A DNA stretch of 64,000 bases from Lentisphaerae bacterium ADurb.Bin082 (GCA_002070945.1 MWEG01000092.1:1-64000), one strand, 5' to 3'; numbered from the stretch's first letter, positions 8,601-19,400 are shown. Numbers and translations: made by a program. Notes: generated from the letters alone by a model not told the origin.

Positions 8601-9839
8601 CGTGTCGCCCCGGTTCAGGCTGTCGAGCTTCAGTCCGGCCTGTTCCAAGGCGGAGACCAAGGTGCGGAATGGCTGCGGCGAGAGTCCATTCTTCGCCAGT
8701 TCTTCCACCCGCCACCCCAGATTCTGGAGCGCCCAGATGATGTCGTTCGCATCGACTCCGGCCACCAGGAACTGGCGGATGGTGTCGAAGTCGCGACAGG
8801 AAACACCGGGCATTTGCAGCAGTGCGTCAAGCAGCTTCTCGTAGCCTGTCTTCCCGTGTTCCTCAAACAGCGACTTGAACGCGCCGATCCTCGCGTCGGT
8901 CGCATCCCCATCGCACGATGAGAAGAGCCAAGCAGCCAATGTCGTCGCGGCCCCGTCGGTCGCACAGAGGGCGGCGGCGGAACCGACGAGAGACGGCGGC
9001 GGCAAGTGGTCGGCAGCGGCGTTGCTGCAGGCGGCGACGATGTCGGCGATGTGGAAGTCGCGTGGCCGGGAAGGAATGCTGAACCCGAACTCGGCCTGGA
9101 CGTCATCGGGGATGCTGGCCACGGCGTCGCGGACGGCGGCCGCCAGCTCCTTGCTGGAGATATCCTGATGCCGGTCCCGCAGCGACTTGAGGCGTGGGAG
9201 CACACGGGCGAAGTGGCGGCGCTTCTCGATCAGACCGCGATTCTCCGTCATGGGGGCCAGCGACTGGTGAAAACGCCTCCCCGCGGCTTCGCTCGCTACC
9301 CAGAACACCAAGTGCTCGAACCAGCTCCAGAGCGGCTCGACGAACGGAGTGGCCGTGTTGCCGTTCCACCCGGCGGTGGCAACGCGCACGTACGGGGCAT
9401 CGTCAATCTGCTCTCCCGCATCCCATCTGCGGAAGGTCTGCCAGAGCCCTTCCAGGTCGTGCGCGATCTGGTCGATCTCGTCCTTCCACCGGCGGTACTT
9501 CTGGCGACGCTCGGTCGTCTTCTGCCGAGGCGTCTCGTAGTCATCCAGGATCTTGCGCCATTTCTGCAACCCGCGTCCCCAGGCACTCAGGCGTTCGCCA
9601 TTCAGAGGGGTGATCTGGTGGGGCGCAAACCCCAAGTCCATCGGCGTCGGGGCCGTCGAGCCGGGTGGCGGTTGAGACAGTCCGGCCAGACAGTGGCGGA
9701 GCTTGCGGAACTCCGGCGACCCGCTGACCAGGCAGGGGCCGCTCGGCGACACGAACACCCGGCCAGTGACCTGCCGTGCAAGGTCCATCGCCCTGCGGGC
9801 GATTTCCTCGTCGTTCGGCTGGATCACGCGTTTGGCCAT
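5640..9839 (-). CDS. Very large protein of unknown function in the defence operon (1399 aa)
   Basis: This gene follows the DUF499 ATPase by 86 nt in the same direction. I do not recognise a named family. Three regions can be seen. Residues 1 to about 250 are helical and rich in Trp and charged residues. The middle, about residues 640-830, holds a well-ordered alpha/beta module with MGSYFGTCLSL near residue 709, then a spaced N-x-DSVLANAYDANKSVVFA pattern and an RKLV strand; a single Cys in GTCLS is followed by Ser, Asn, Asp and Lys that look like conserved positions. I recall similar GTCLS-N-NK modules in long planctomycete hypothetical proteins. About residues 850-1350 are Ala/Leu-rich helical pairs resembling HEAT/ARM-type repeats, suited to protein or nucleic-acid contact. 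No Walker, nuclease or methylase motif is seen. Confidence 0.65.
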   Translation of the reverse strand: MAKRVIQPNDEEIARRAMDLARQVTGRVFVSPSGPCLVSGSPEFRKLRHCLAGLSQPPPGSTAPTPMDLGFAPHQITPLNGERLSAWGRGLQKWRKILDDYETPRQKTTERRQKYRRWKDEIDQIAHDLEGLWQTFRRWDAGEQIDDAPYVRVATAGWNGNTATPFVEPLWSWFEHLVFWVASEAAGRRFHQSLAPMTENRGLIEKRRHFARVLPRLKSLRDRHQDISSKELAAAVRDAVASIPDDVQAEFGFSIPSRPRDFHIADIVAACSNAAADHLPPPSLVGSAAALCATDGAATTLAAWLFSSCDGDATDARIGAFKSLFEEHGKTGYEKLLDALLQMPGVSCRDFDTIRQFLVAGVDANDIIWALQNLGWRVEELAKNGLSPQPFRTLVSALEQAGLKLDSLNRGDTDLEDVVERVAERKSTNIIEAFAMWLPSLGPGSLDANLARWAWNCLCQLLILEGASPAFRDALRRWADPAVSEDADPVTTNAPPEVRAWLSRLSYYQELCGKEPSLPDSVARLLGHDGRQDRELEYLRKARDDGQLNERMAARLTLLESRDGTAPVSSDERLIKQLREVCAHMALDAVKHLAHREARRVWEQLCGCTPPPHLTEDETTAIAAWATGLDEKARGCLRELIDGWGRQGMGYRRNLSANRAWVETASHRMNIEAWFTPEPCEIDIDGLPVTIGAAPDPFRVFLMGSYFGTCLSLDDFNKDSVLANAYDANKSVVFALGTDGQVLARKLVCIGSDYKLIGYRTYVAGDEVITKVRREGLVSTIDAFCGRWAQRAGLPLGFAGKPAKVSGLFWYDDGIRSWAAAAMRVWADPQAEINVCTAGAGLMPPLAEALGERCQECINLLTELGIWPPFGCGGDVCLESVPGLAEESLALLARTVEDRRLARLVFENATTTGGQIEAVTSVTMLEKTDDMVEHVFSIGRRGYELGDRAMEVLRQVASQKAWRLFMEKAVRDQDEPAHNVWLPLAAADSADSANALVDALLATTDCRADDRQLLLAAEMLAILGRELPRAVVVRALASERSGPGGRLSFAQWCPDCPDALKRPNVQRIARTEDDWDGAERYAAMAAVVVAMKNQGAKATAYLRETATRAPSALLALALQDSGRHREFIRKMALAAPTEPAAILALLESEGMDRAAAVLAPTMRDLPGQDERWGKAVALRNAFHELDAGRSVSCLPGGDRFGDALPLLPYVLAWLLKWTDSEHPNVPALAALTASENFADFLRATGTDTLGLAARMASLLRQADGEPAADLQQALHAILKNETSLRNGEYALLLGKLSGHKLWTEPPQGEQSKLSAEDAVGCSGAWGLLMDDQANHRPVVKWIEFGHFWDIRFPLDSRLAGRAMELLAASNPTKDQAKEIRPLTEIERQLLLRHIPSARP

Positions 9840-9925
9840 GGTTTGTCAACAACCTCACATCACATCGTGCTTCCCTGGATGGCGGTTGCCAATGCGCCAG
9901 CCAGCAACAACCCGTCCAGGCAGAA

Positions 9926-12900
9926 TCACTCAGCGAACCTCCAGTTCGAGTCGATCTTCTTAAGCACTTCGTTGGCCGCTGCCAGCGTGCCTGGAGTCTT
10001 GCCCTTGATGCGGACTCGCACGGCAAACTCCGGCGTGGCACCTGCCAGCAACTTGGTCAGCGCTGGTGCGCCCTCTTCCACAAAGTCCTGAAGCTGGGCC
10101 AGGTTCAGCGCCGCTTCAGAGGTTTCCTTCGCTCCCGATGGCGGCGGCGGTGGTGGCGGGACAGGCGTTCCCGCAGCCGGCAGCTTCAGTTCACGCTCGC
10201 TGTCGGCAGTGACCGAAGTGAACTCTGGCCCAGCCGCCACTCGGGCCAAGACGCCTTGGTTCACCGCTTCGTTCACCACCTCGATGAACTGCTTCGTCGC
10301 CCACGGTTTGCCCCTCTGAGACTTCAGCTCGGCATACAATTTGCCGACCGTTGTCGTCGTCGGCGTGCCGCCCCAAGCCGCAGCCAGGGCCCCGGGGAGA
10401 AGGTCCATCGCCCGAAGGCGGGTGGGCGCACGGTAGAGACTCGCGTCAGCGTCGAGCTGAAGGTCGGTAGGCTTCTCTCCCAGCACACTGTCGTTGCCGA
10501 AGATCAGCCAGAGCTCGCCGCGCCCTACCGCTGCCGCCACGGCTTGATGCACAACCTTGTAGTCCGCTTTGGGAATTGCCCGCTTCTCCGGCGGGTATCC
10601 GGGCTGCACCAGCTCATCGAATGCATGTGTGCCATCGAACCAAGCGCAGACCTCAGAGAGTTTTGCAGGTGTCTCTCCTGTCGGCCAGAGCCCCTGCATT
10701 GCCGCTGGGAGGACGGCGGACGGATGCACTTTGGTCAGCGTCGCCTTTGCTGGCAGCCACATCTCGGAATAATCGGCCCACTCGACCACCCCCTCAATCG
10801 GGCAGTGCCAGAACCACTCTTCACCGCCGCCCGGCGGCATGTACCGGAGTGCGACGAGTCCGCGTCTCACGGCCTCTTCAACAGTATTCACCACGACCTG
10901 CGGATTCACCAACTTCGGCATTTCCGGGTAGCGTCCAAATGCGTCATACGCGCTCGAAACCTTGACGCTCGAATCTCCCGCTGGCCACTTGCAGTAAGGA
11001 CCGCCAGGCAAGATCGTCTCCGGGTTGATCTTCTGGCGGTACATCCGCAAGTCCTTGTCCTGCGCCAGCGTCGCGTACAAGGGCTCGCTGCCCATCGTGA
11101 ACTTTTTCTGCTGCACGCTCCCGGAACTGTCAATGTGGATCACCAACTCGAAGGCGTTCTTCACGAAGGTCAACGCATCCTTCTGCGCATCCTTTTCCCG
11201 CCGCTTCACCGTATCCTTCTGTTCAGCCTCCAAGTCCTTGAAAGCGTCCGAAGATCTGATCTCTCCCCAAGCCATCCACGAGGCGATGGCCTGTTCCGCC
11301 TGCAGCAGCCCCGCCGCACTCGGCGTCACGATCAACAGGTTGTTCTGGTGCTCCCTTGTGTCCGACGGCGAGGCATGTGTCCGCAGGTAATCAACGACCT
11401 CCGGCTTTGCCGGTCCGCCCGGCACCCCGGCAAAGGACGACCCCAGAATCACAATGCGGAAGGTTGCATCGTCCTGGACCTTATCGGGGCTCGGCGGCAG
11501 CAGGTGCGCCTTGACGCCCTCGTCATAGCCGTCCAGGAGAGGCCGACATTGCTTCACCAGATCGTCGAACTTCGCGCGCGCCGTCTTGAGCGCACCGCGC
11601 TTGTACGTGTCGTGCATCTGATTCAGGTTAGGCTTGGGCCCCATGCGCCAGTACCGGGGCAGTCCACTGGCCGGATCGGTGCTCTCGCACTCAGACAGGT
11701 ACCAGGATGTCCTGGCCCATTCGAGAAGCCCCGTATTGAGCATCGCCGGAATGTCACAGGTCGCTCCCAGCAGCCAACGCAACTCGCCCAGTTCCGCTTG
11801 CTCTCCAATGGGCTGCGAGAAAACGAATGCAGCCGCACACGCAGCCTCTACTTCGCGTCCGTTCAGCGTCGTGGTCTTTTGTGCTGCCAAGGCTCTCGGC
11901 AATTCAGTTCTCAGGTTTCCGGGCCACTGAGGCTTGTTGACCTCGTCCACCGAATTCATCGCGTCGTTCGCCAGCTTTTCCAAGGCCGGACTCAGCGGGT
12001 CGCCCGCCTCAGGCTTGCCGAGGAACACTTGCGTACTCACCAGCGGAGACTCGTCCCAACCTTCCGCCTCGCGCAACGCCCAAGCAAACGTCTGCAGAAT
12101 GCCGCGCGTCCGCTGGAACTGGCGCAACCCCGACCACTTTCCGAACAACCGGTTCAGCAGATCGGGATGGAACGGGTAGGCGTCCATCATCTCCTTCTTG
12201 CTGTCGGGAATCTTGGCCCGCGCCGGTTCCACGGCCTGCATGCGGTGCCAGAAGGCCGTCACGTGCTTGTCGCACTCGGCCGTGCCCTTCGGAAACTTCT
12301 CGAACATCCGCCGCCGCAGCAGTTCCGCGAAATCCCCTTTGTCCACCGGGGTCTGCACCTCCGCCTGGCGGTTCAGTCCGGCATTGCATCGAGCGATGAT
12401 ATCTCTGCCGGTTTCATCGTTCTTCGCCGGGTCGGTCGCCAGCAAGGAGACCACCAGACACGACCGGCCGCTTTGCGCCGTGGCCTGCGAGAGGTTCTGG
12501 AAGAAGTTCTTCAGACGGTCGTGCCACACCGGTCCTTTGTCCACACGCATGGAATCGGGATCGGGCGACGCCGCGCCATGCGCCCACATCAGGAACTCGT
12601 CCAGCAGAATCAGCGCCCCCACACCCGTCTGTTCCACTTCCTTCAGCAACGTATCCCACAACGGTTGCGCCGGTGGTTCGTAGTAATCCTGCTCGTCTTC
12701 GGCCCGCTGCAGAATGTCGATCCCGCGCTGCCCCAGGAGCTGCCAGGCAATGAGGTTCCACGGCATTCGGAAGCGCCGCTCTTCCCCCGACGGCGACTTC
12801 ACCAGCCCGCCGCCCTTCCAGTCCACCTTGTCGAAGGAGACGGCCGCGATGCGGGCGAGCGGTGCATCGCTCATCTTCGCCGCCGCAAGGATCTCCGCCA

Positions 12901-13255
12901 CCGCCGGGTGTTGCTTCGGCAGTGCCGTTCCCAGCGAGGACAGGTAGTAGGCGGTCGCCAGTCCATGCGTCTTGCCACCGCCGAAGGTCTGCGCAATGTT
13001 GACCAGACTCACCCCATCCGGCCGCCCGGTCAACCTGGCGAGCACGCCGACGCAGAACTTGCGCAGGTTCTCGGTGGCGTAGGTCGTCGCGAAGAACTGA
13101 TCGGGGTCGCAGTAGAACGGCCCGCCGCTCGGCGGCCGATTCACGATCAGGTACAAGTCCACCGCGAAATCCTCGGGCTTTAACGCCCGCTCGCGGATTT
13201 CCTTCCGCAGTGTGCAGACCTTCTTCCACGGCTGAATGGGCGTGGCCTTGCTCAT
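9926..13255 (-). CDS. DUF499 domain AAA+-type ATPase (1109 aa)
   Basis: ATG 13255-13253 overlaps the methylase stop (ATGA). Near residue 92 is QTFGGGKTHG, a Walker A motif of the unusual GGGKTH form seen in DUF499 proteins; near residue 215 is LILLDEFLMW, a hydrophobic strand with the DE of Walker B. A Pro run (PVPPPPPPPSG) near the C-terminus links a final ~60-residue domain. DUF499 proteins are large ATPases found beside DUF1156 methylases and helicases in defence loci. The ATPase is the third member of the helicase-methylase-ATPase block, and presumably powers or licenses action on foreign DNA; that role is inferred from context. Confidence 0.85.
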   Translation of the reverse strand: MSKATPIQPWKKVCTLRKEIRERALKPEDFAVDLYLIVNRPPSGGPFYCDPDQFFATTYATENLRKFCVGVLARLTGRPDGVSLVNIAQTFGGGKTHGLATAYYLSSLGTALPKQHPAVAEILAAAKMSDAPLARIAAVSFDKVDWKGGGLVKSPSGEERRFRMPWNLIAWQLLGQRGIDILQRAEDEQDYYEPPAQPLWDTLLKEVEQTGVGALILLDEFLMWAHGAASPDPDSMRVDKGPVWHDRLKNFFQNLSQATAQSGRSCLVVSLLATDPAKNDETGRDIIARCNAGLNRQAEVQTPVDKGDFAELLRRRMFEKFPKGTAECDKHVTAFWHRMQAVEPARAKIPDSKKEMMDAYPFHPDLLNRLFGKWSGLRQFQRTRGILQTFAWALREAEGWDESPLVSTQVFLGKPEAGDPLSPALEKLANDAMNSVDEVNKPQWPGNLRTELPRALAAQKTTTLNGREVEAACAAAFVFSQPIGEQAELGELRWLLGATCDIPAMLNTGLLEWARTSWYLSECESTDPASGLPRYWRMGPKPNLNQMHDTYKRGALKTARAKFDDLVKQCRPLLDGYDEGVKAHLLPPSPDKVQDDATFRIVILGSSFAGVPGGPAKPEVVDYLRTHASPSDTREHQNNLLIVTPSAAGLLQAEQAIASWMAWGEIRSSDAFKDLEAEQKDTVKRREKDAQKDALTFVKNAFELVIHIDSSGSVQQKKFTMGSEPLYATLAQDKDLRMYRQKINPETILPGGPYCKWPAGDSSVKVSSAYDAFGRYPEMPKLVNPQVVVNTVEEAVRRGLVALRYMPPGGGEEWFWHCPIEGVVEWADYSEMWLPAKATLTKVHPSAVLPAAMQGLWPTGETPAKLSEVCAWFDGTHAFDELVQPGYPPEKRAIPKADYKVVHQAVAAAVGRGELWLIFGNDSVLGEKPTDLQLDADASLYRAPTRLRAMDLLPGALAAAWGGTPTTTTVGKLYAELKSQRGKPWATKQFIEVVNEAVNQGVLARVAAGPEFTSVTADSERELKLPAAGTPVPPPPPPPSGAKETSEAALNLAQLQDFVEEGAPALTKLLAGATPEFAVRVRIKGKTPGTLAAANEVLKKIDSNWRFAE

Positions 13256-16200
13256 ATTGTCACCTCTTTCGTGCTGACGGTGTAATCGAAAAGGGAAGTC
13301 TCTCTGATCTCGTTCGACTCGACCACCCGGCGGTTCATCCTGAGCTGACTCGCCAGCGACTCGATCAAGCGCTGTTCTTCCGTCTGGTGGTCTTCAACCG
13401 CCAGTTCACGGACAGCCTGGAGCAATCGCGGAAACGCCGGGTCGCCAGCCAGGCCCCACTGGTCATAGGCCGACTGAACATCACTCGCTCGGTTCTGGCG
13501 GAGCAGATGCATGAGCCGGTGCAGCTTGTCGATCAGCGGCGCGGGCTGATTCGCCCGGTTTTCGCCCAGCGACTCATCCCCGACCCGCGCGTCCCAGCGC
13601 ACGAGGCAGTATTTGTCGGCCTTCGCGTTCGAGTTGAGCACGTCGCCGGTGTCGTCTTCATCGGCATCCTCTTCGACTTCGGGCGTCGCCTTCTTCCGGC
13701 TCGACCCCTTCTTCTTCCCCCCTTGCTCGATCACATTCCAGACCATCTGCAGTTCCCGGTCGGTCTTGCCGCAGGCGTTCGCGTAGAGAATGCACACCCC
13801 GGCGAGGACCGGATCGAACCCGAATGCCTCGCGATGCAGCAGGTAGTACTGCGTCACCGGGTCCAGAACCACGTCGCCCTGGTCGGTCTCCCTCAAGAGA
13901 TCATCGAACCCCTTGAGCGACCCGAGCGCAAAATGGAGAACGAGCCTCCGCACCTCATCCAGGAAGTCCTTCACGTCAACATAGCCGCCGCCCGTCTTCT
14001 TCACGTACGGGTGCGCACTGTACGCCGCCAATGCCGGTCCCAGCGCCGCCCACAGGAAATCGGCCCCCCGGACGCGAAGGTCGAAGAAGTACCTCAGGAT
14101 GCTCTTCCCGCCCAACTCATCACGTGGGTCCAGCAGAAGCCGCCGCATCTCACGTGACACCCCGTCTTCCCATCCTGGGGGAGCATTCGTGTCGCGCTTC
14201 CGGCAGACGATCCACACCGAGGTGGAGAGGTTTGCCCGCTTCTGCGTGACCTTGTTCACCATTTCCGTCTGGATCGGCCAGCTCGCGGTGACCACCGCGC
14301 CGGAGCGGATCAGCGCCGCGATCAAACTCTGCCAGGCATCTACTTCCTTGTTCGCAAACACGACCACCATGCGACCGTCCGGCTTAAGCGCCGCCAGGCT
14401 GCGCGCAAAGGCTTTAGCCATGCCGTCTTCATAGACCTGCCGCGACTTCTCCGCATCGCCACCGTGGCGGGTGTCATCGTCAATCAGTTCACCATCACCC
14501 TTGCTCGCGTCCCAAGTCGGAGACTCGCGGGTGAAAACCTCGCGGAATTCGTCGTTAAGATCGCCGACGATTCGCTTCTGCCAGACGCGGAAGAAGTTCA
14601 TCAGATCGGCATAGGGAATCGCGTCGTAGTAGGGCGGGTCGGTAAAACACAGGTCTTGCCCCGACAGCTCGGCGGCCAGGCTGCTCACGCATCTCACGTC
14701 GGGCCTCCCGGCCGCTTTTGCGGCCACCCGCATGAAGGCCGCTGCCGCATCGCTCACGGCGCGAATCCCGCCAGCGTAGTACCGGTCGCGCTCGGAGAGC
14801 GGGTTCGCTTCGGCAAAGTCCCAGACCATTCCCAGTTTGTACCCGGCGATAGTGTGCTTCACCTCGCCTCCGGAAGGCTCCCAACTGCAAAGCGAACTGC
14901 AATAGTCTAAGAATCTCCCAAAGACGACCGTCAGATACACACCAAGAGCCTCTGCATTCTCGGGGTCCAGATCACGCATCCGAGCAATCGCCGCTCGCGT
15001 ATGCTTCAGGAAGGTACCAGCCGCAAGCAATTGCCGTGGAGTGAACACATCACGCCATTGCATCATTCCGTAATTCTGCAACGCGAAAGCCCGCGAAGCC
15101 CTCCGGCCACCTCCCTTCGGAGTTTCCTCATCGATAACCCCGAACGGAATGCCGTCAAAGACATCCTCGATGTCCTCGGCTTGCACGTCGGCCGCCTGGA
15201 ATTCGTCCTCCGTCGGGACCCGGTATGTTTTCACCGGCCTCTTTTGGCCTGGCGGAACCGCCTCGACACACACAGCAGTCATCTGTATCCCCATCAACCC
15301 GCGACGCCCTTGATCCCGAATCTCTGCGGCATTCACTGCAATCAGGTCGGGTCGCCCCTTGTCGAACGGACTCCAGACGCCAGCATCACCGCGCGTCCCC
15401 TTCTTCAGGAAGTCCTCCAAGGTGTCGGCCGTCACGCCCCACCTCGTCAGGAAGGGATGATCCTCGATCACCCGCGCACGGCGCTCGGGTGTCGACAGAT
15501 GATCCTCCGTCAGCAGCTTGAAACTCACCGACTTCTTCTCTGGGTCGGGCATCGGGAGCAGGGCGATGCGATTGCCCTTCTTCCGGCACAGCGTGAACGT
15601 CTTGAGGATCGGGATGCGACCTTCGGTCTGAATGTCGCGGCACGTGCGTGCCCACAGATACGCCACTGTCGGTTCGCCATTCACGACCGGATAGTAGTCG
15701 GCAAGGTCGGCACGGGCCTTGTCCAGGACCCACCGGCCCCAAGCCCGGATATGCCAGCGCAGGTCGCCCGACAGCATGCCGTCCAAGGTTCCCTGCAGCG
15801 GATCGGTGAAATGGGACTTCGGGGCTTTCCTCTTCCTGCCGCCCGTGTGGAAATCATCGAGGAAGTCGGCCCACTCCTTCACGAAGTCCGGGAGTGGCCA
15901 GGTCTTGCCAGCGTAGCGTTGCGGATACTCCAACGTCCCCTTCAGCAGCAGCCACGCCACCGGATTCAGATCCGATGCCGTGGATTGGCACCCCAGCCAC
16001 ATTGCCTCGTAGGGTATGGCTCCGCCGCCGGAGAACGGATCGAAGACCTTCGGCACCTCGCCGCCATGCGCCGCCCGAATCTGCGCGCGCAGGCTCTCCG
16101 TGAACTCGTCGTCCTCCGCGTTCCATGCCAGAACGCCGTCATGGACAACCGGCTTCTCCTCCACGATCAGGTTTCCATCTTCGTCTTTCGACTCCTCTCG

Positions 16201-16452
16201 CTTGATCTTGACCTCCCCGCCGATGGCTTTCAGCAACTCCGCGCGCTTGGCCGCGTCGCCTGGATCGGGGAGGAGAGTCGCGAGTAACGCGGCCCGACAC
16301 GCCGCCAGCGGCCGCCGCGCGGGCCATACGTGGAACGTTGAGATGTATCCCCCCGACCGCACGTTCTTTTCGCGTGGCGAGAGGATGGATGCCTGCTCCA
16401 TAGGCATCAGTACTTCAATGAGACGTGGCTTCTGTATGCTCGTATCAGTCAT
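13252..16452 (-). CDS. DUF1156 DNA methylase (1066 aa)
   Basis: ATG 16452-16450 overlaps the helicase stop by 8 nt. The N-terminus (RLIEVLMPMEQASILSPREK, then HVWPARRPLAACRAALLA) is characteristic of DUF1156. Near residue 136 is FDPFSGGGAIPYEA, the S-adenosylmethionine-binding motif I of DNA amino-methylases; near residue 602 is TDPPYYDAIPY, the DPPY catalytic motif IV that marks N6-adenine or N4-cytosine methylation. The long region between them is typical of this family. It probably marks self DNA so that the associated helicase/ATPase act only on unmodified DNA. The recognition sequence cannot be read from the gene. Confidence 0.88.
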   Translation of the reverse strand: MTDTSIQKPRLIEVLMPMEQASILSPREKNVRSGGYISTFHVWPARRPLAACRAALLATLLPDPGDAAKRAELLKAIGGEVKIKREESKDEDGNLIVEEKPVVHDGVLAWNAEDDEFTESLRAQIRAAHGGEVPKVFDPFSGGGAIPYEAMWLGCQSTASDLNPVAWLLLKGTLEYPQRYAGKTWPLPDFVKEWADFLDDFHTGGRKRKAPKSHFTDPLQGTLDGMLSGDLRWHIRAWGRWVLDKARADLADYYPVVNGEPTVAYLWARTCRDIQTEGRIPILKTFTLCRKKGNRIALLPMPDPEKKSVSFKLLTEDHLSTPERRARVIEDHPFLTRWGVTADTLEDFLKKGTRGDAGVWSPFDKGRPDLIAVNAAEIRDQGRRGLMGIQMTAVCVEAVPPGQKRPVKTYRVPTEDEFQAADVQAEDIEDVFDGIPFGVIDEETPKGGGRRASRAFALQNYGMMQWRDVFTPRQLLAAGTFLKHTRAAIARMRDLDPENAEALGVYLTVVFGRFLDYCSSLCSWEPSGGEVKHTIAGYKLGMVWDFAEANPLSERDRYYAGGIRAVSDAAAAFMRVAAKAAGRPDVRCVSSLAAELSGQDLCFTDPPYYDAIPYADLMNFFRVWQKRIVGDLNDEFREVFTRESPTWDASKGDGELIDDDTRHGGDAEKSRQVYEDGMAKAFARSLAALKPDGRMVVVFANKEVDAWQSLIAALIRSGAVVTASWPIQTEMVNKVTQKRANLSTSVWIVCRKRDTNAPPGWEDGVSREMRRLLLDPRDELGGKSILRYFFDLRVRGADFLWAALGPALAAYSAHPYVKKTGGGYVDVKDFLDEVRRLVLHFALGSLKGFDDLLRETDQGDVVLDPVTQYYLLHREAFGFDPVLAGVCILYANACGKTDRELQMVWNVIEQGGKKKGSSRKKATPEVEEDADEDDTGDVLNSNAKADKYCLVRWDARVGDESLGENRANQPAPLIDKLHRLMHLLRQNRASDVQSAYDQWGLAGDPAFPRLLQAVRELAVEDHQTEEQRLIESLASQLRMNRRVVESNEIRETSLFDYTVSTKEVTI

Positions 16453-19400
16453 GTTCTGCTTCCCGTAGAATGTCGCCGAAGTTGATCGTGAAGCTCTGCC
16501 GTGTCTTCACCGCCAGTTTGTAGGCCGGGTCCTGAACCCGGTACAGCACTGGCGCTGTGGCGCAGTCGGCCACGACATAGAGCCAGTACCGCTCGCGGAC
16601 GTTGGCCGCGGTCGGCCATTCGTTCTCCGTCAATTGCACCGGCCCCCGGCCCGCGCGCCCCTTTACCTCGATGGCAACGATCTCGCCATTGTCCCGGTGA
16701 CTCTCCAGGTCGTAACCCTTGGCGAGATGCGGGGCAGAGACATCGATCACCCGCGCGTTGTACCGGTCTACCTCGTAGTTCCGTGCCACGCGAACGGCAA
16801 TCGCCTCGATGTTCCGATCATAGATTTCCTGCGCTTCGGCACTGTCATCCGGCACCACCAATGCTACGGCAACGCGTTCGAAGGTCACGATGTCGAGCAG
16901 GTCCGCCCGCCGTTGCTCGCGCAGGAGCATCCGCACCCGATCTTCCTCCAACTGGGTCTGTTGGGTCTTCACTTCGGCCAACTTGGTGGCTGCAGCCGCA
17001 TCGCCATCCCTTGCCTTGCGGGCCAACTCGCCACGCGATTCTGCCAGCTCGGCCGCCCGCAGATCGAAGCCCCTTGCCATATCCTCCATGCGCGTGTCAC
17101 TCTCCACCCGCAGCATGGTCCGCACCTGCTGCAGGAACTGGCTCTGCGCCAGAGCGCGCGCGTATTGGTCGCACTTCTCAACCTGCTCGTCTGGCTGCCG
17201 CAGCAAACGATTCGCCTTCCACAAGTCCGCCTTGCTTGCGGCCTGCAGTGCCAGCAGATGGTTCGGGGCGCACACCGAGAACTCGCCGTCTTCATCCCAT
17301 CGTACAGCCAGAAGACGCCGATCCAGGAGGTTCCGCACCTTGTTCTTGCCGTTCACATCGCTGATGTCTGCCAACTCGCCGATCTGGCAGACATAGAAGG
17401 CCGCCCCGTAGGGCTTGTCGGCAGTCGGATCGCGAAAGATCGCTCCGCGCTGCGTCGCGGGGCGAAACCGCTCCTGGACCTCATCGCACAACCCCTCGAA
17501 GAAGGGATCGCCGGGACGCAGGAAATGCACCCGTGTGCCCAACAGCTCTCCTGGCGGAGGTTCCCGCCGCACCGACAGGTACTCCGGCAGGCCGTCGAGC
17601 AGGCGCGCGCCCATCTTCTGTACCCACGGCGCATCCGGGGTGTCAAAACTCACCCGCGCCGCCCGACTCAGGTCGCCGCTTAGCGTGAAACTCAAAGGAT
17701 CGGCGCTTTTCTCGACGAAGTTCTGAACGTAGGCTGGCAGGAGATGCGTGAAGTTCTCCACATCCATCTCTGTCTGCAACTGGCCGATTCGCCGTCCGAC
17801 GTCGCCAAACTGGGAGGCCTGCCGCCGCTGTTTCTCGACGGCCTCGCGGAGCTTCTGTGTCGCCAGCCATGCATCCAACTGCTTCCGCCATTGCTCCGAC
17901 TGCGGATGCAGCAGGCTATCCAATAGAAGATCGCGGATCGAGCTTTCGGGCAACTGCTGGCCGATTACGTCGAACACCTTGTCAGTACTCAGAGCGCGAC
18001 GAGCCTCGTCCAGCTTGTCCAGGATCACATGCAGCACGTCGCCTTCCCGTGTCTGCTCCGCCACCAGGTTGAAGATGCGTACTTCGGAGTGCCGTTGGCC
18101 GAAGCGGTGCAACCGCCCCATCCGCTGTTCAAGCCGCGCCGGGTTCCACGGGATATCGTAGTTGACCATGATCCAGGCAAACTGCAGGTTGATGCCCTCG
18201 CCGGCTGCATCGGTTGCCACCATGAGCGTCGCGCTGTTCTTCGGCGGGTTCAGTCGCGCCAGGTCCTCCGGCCGCATCAACTGCCCACGGAGTTCGACCG
18301 GCATGAAGAAGGCCCGCTGCCGCTCTCGCTCCGTCGCGTCCATGCCGCCGTGAATCACCGCCACCCGGTCCGTATAGCCGAGTGCGGCAAACTGATTCTG
18401 GAGATAGACCAGTGTGTCCCGGTGCTCTGTAAAAATCAGGACCTTCTCCCGGTGGTACTCGGGCGAGTCGATTAGTTCCCGAAGGCGGGCGAACTTCGCG
18501 TCCTCGTTCACCTTCTGGCCCAGTTCAAGAACGCCATCGATCAGCAGCAACTCCTGCTGCAACTGGCTCTGCGTCTTCGGTCGCATTGCTGCCAGAACCT
18601 GCTCTTCCAGGCGCTCGCTGCTCTCTGCCCCATCATCCGTCGGCTCGCTGTCATCGGCCGTGGCGGCGTCAATCTCGGCTATGAGCCGATCCAGAAGCCC
18701 CGGACTCGTGGCCGTAGGGGACTCCTGCTGAGCCAGGCGCTTCTCCTTGATTCGCCGCAGCGATTCGCTCAGCGCATAGGTTGAACTCGCGAGGCGACGC
18801 TGGAGCACCGCCACCACCATGGCGGCGGCGTTGCGATTCAACGCTCGGTTGTTTTCGTAACTCCACTGCAGATAGGCCGTTGCGGCCTCATAAAACTCAC
18901 GTTCTTCAGGAGTCAGCGTCACGGGAATGGTCTGAGCCAGTCTCGGCTTGTATATCGGCTGGCCGTCGTAGGTCACCATCTCTTCCTTAAGGCGGCGAAT
19001 GAAGTGCCGGTTCCGTTTCTGCTCCGTCAGAGTTCGCACGGCCTCTACCGTCGAGAACACAGCAGGATCGAGCAGCCGCCAGATCGCGCAGTAAGGGAAC
19101 TCCTTCCCCATGTGCGGAGTGGCGGTCAGCAGGAGGATGTTCGGCGCTCGCCGCGCCAACGCCTCCGCGAGCTGGTACCGCAAAGTCTTACTGTCGCCGC
19201 GATTCGGGTCGGACCAGGACAGCTTGTGGGCTTCGTCGAAGACAACCAGGTCGAATCCCGACCCGTTAGGACTGGCAAGCCGCTCTCGGATGGCCGGAGT
19301 CGCGGCCGTATCGACACTCATGATGAAGTGGGGCACTTCCTTCTCGGCCAGGGGGTCGCGGTTGCGGAAGTCCGCTCCTCGGAGAATCGTGAAATCCAAC

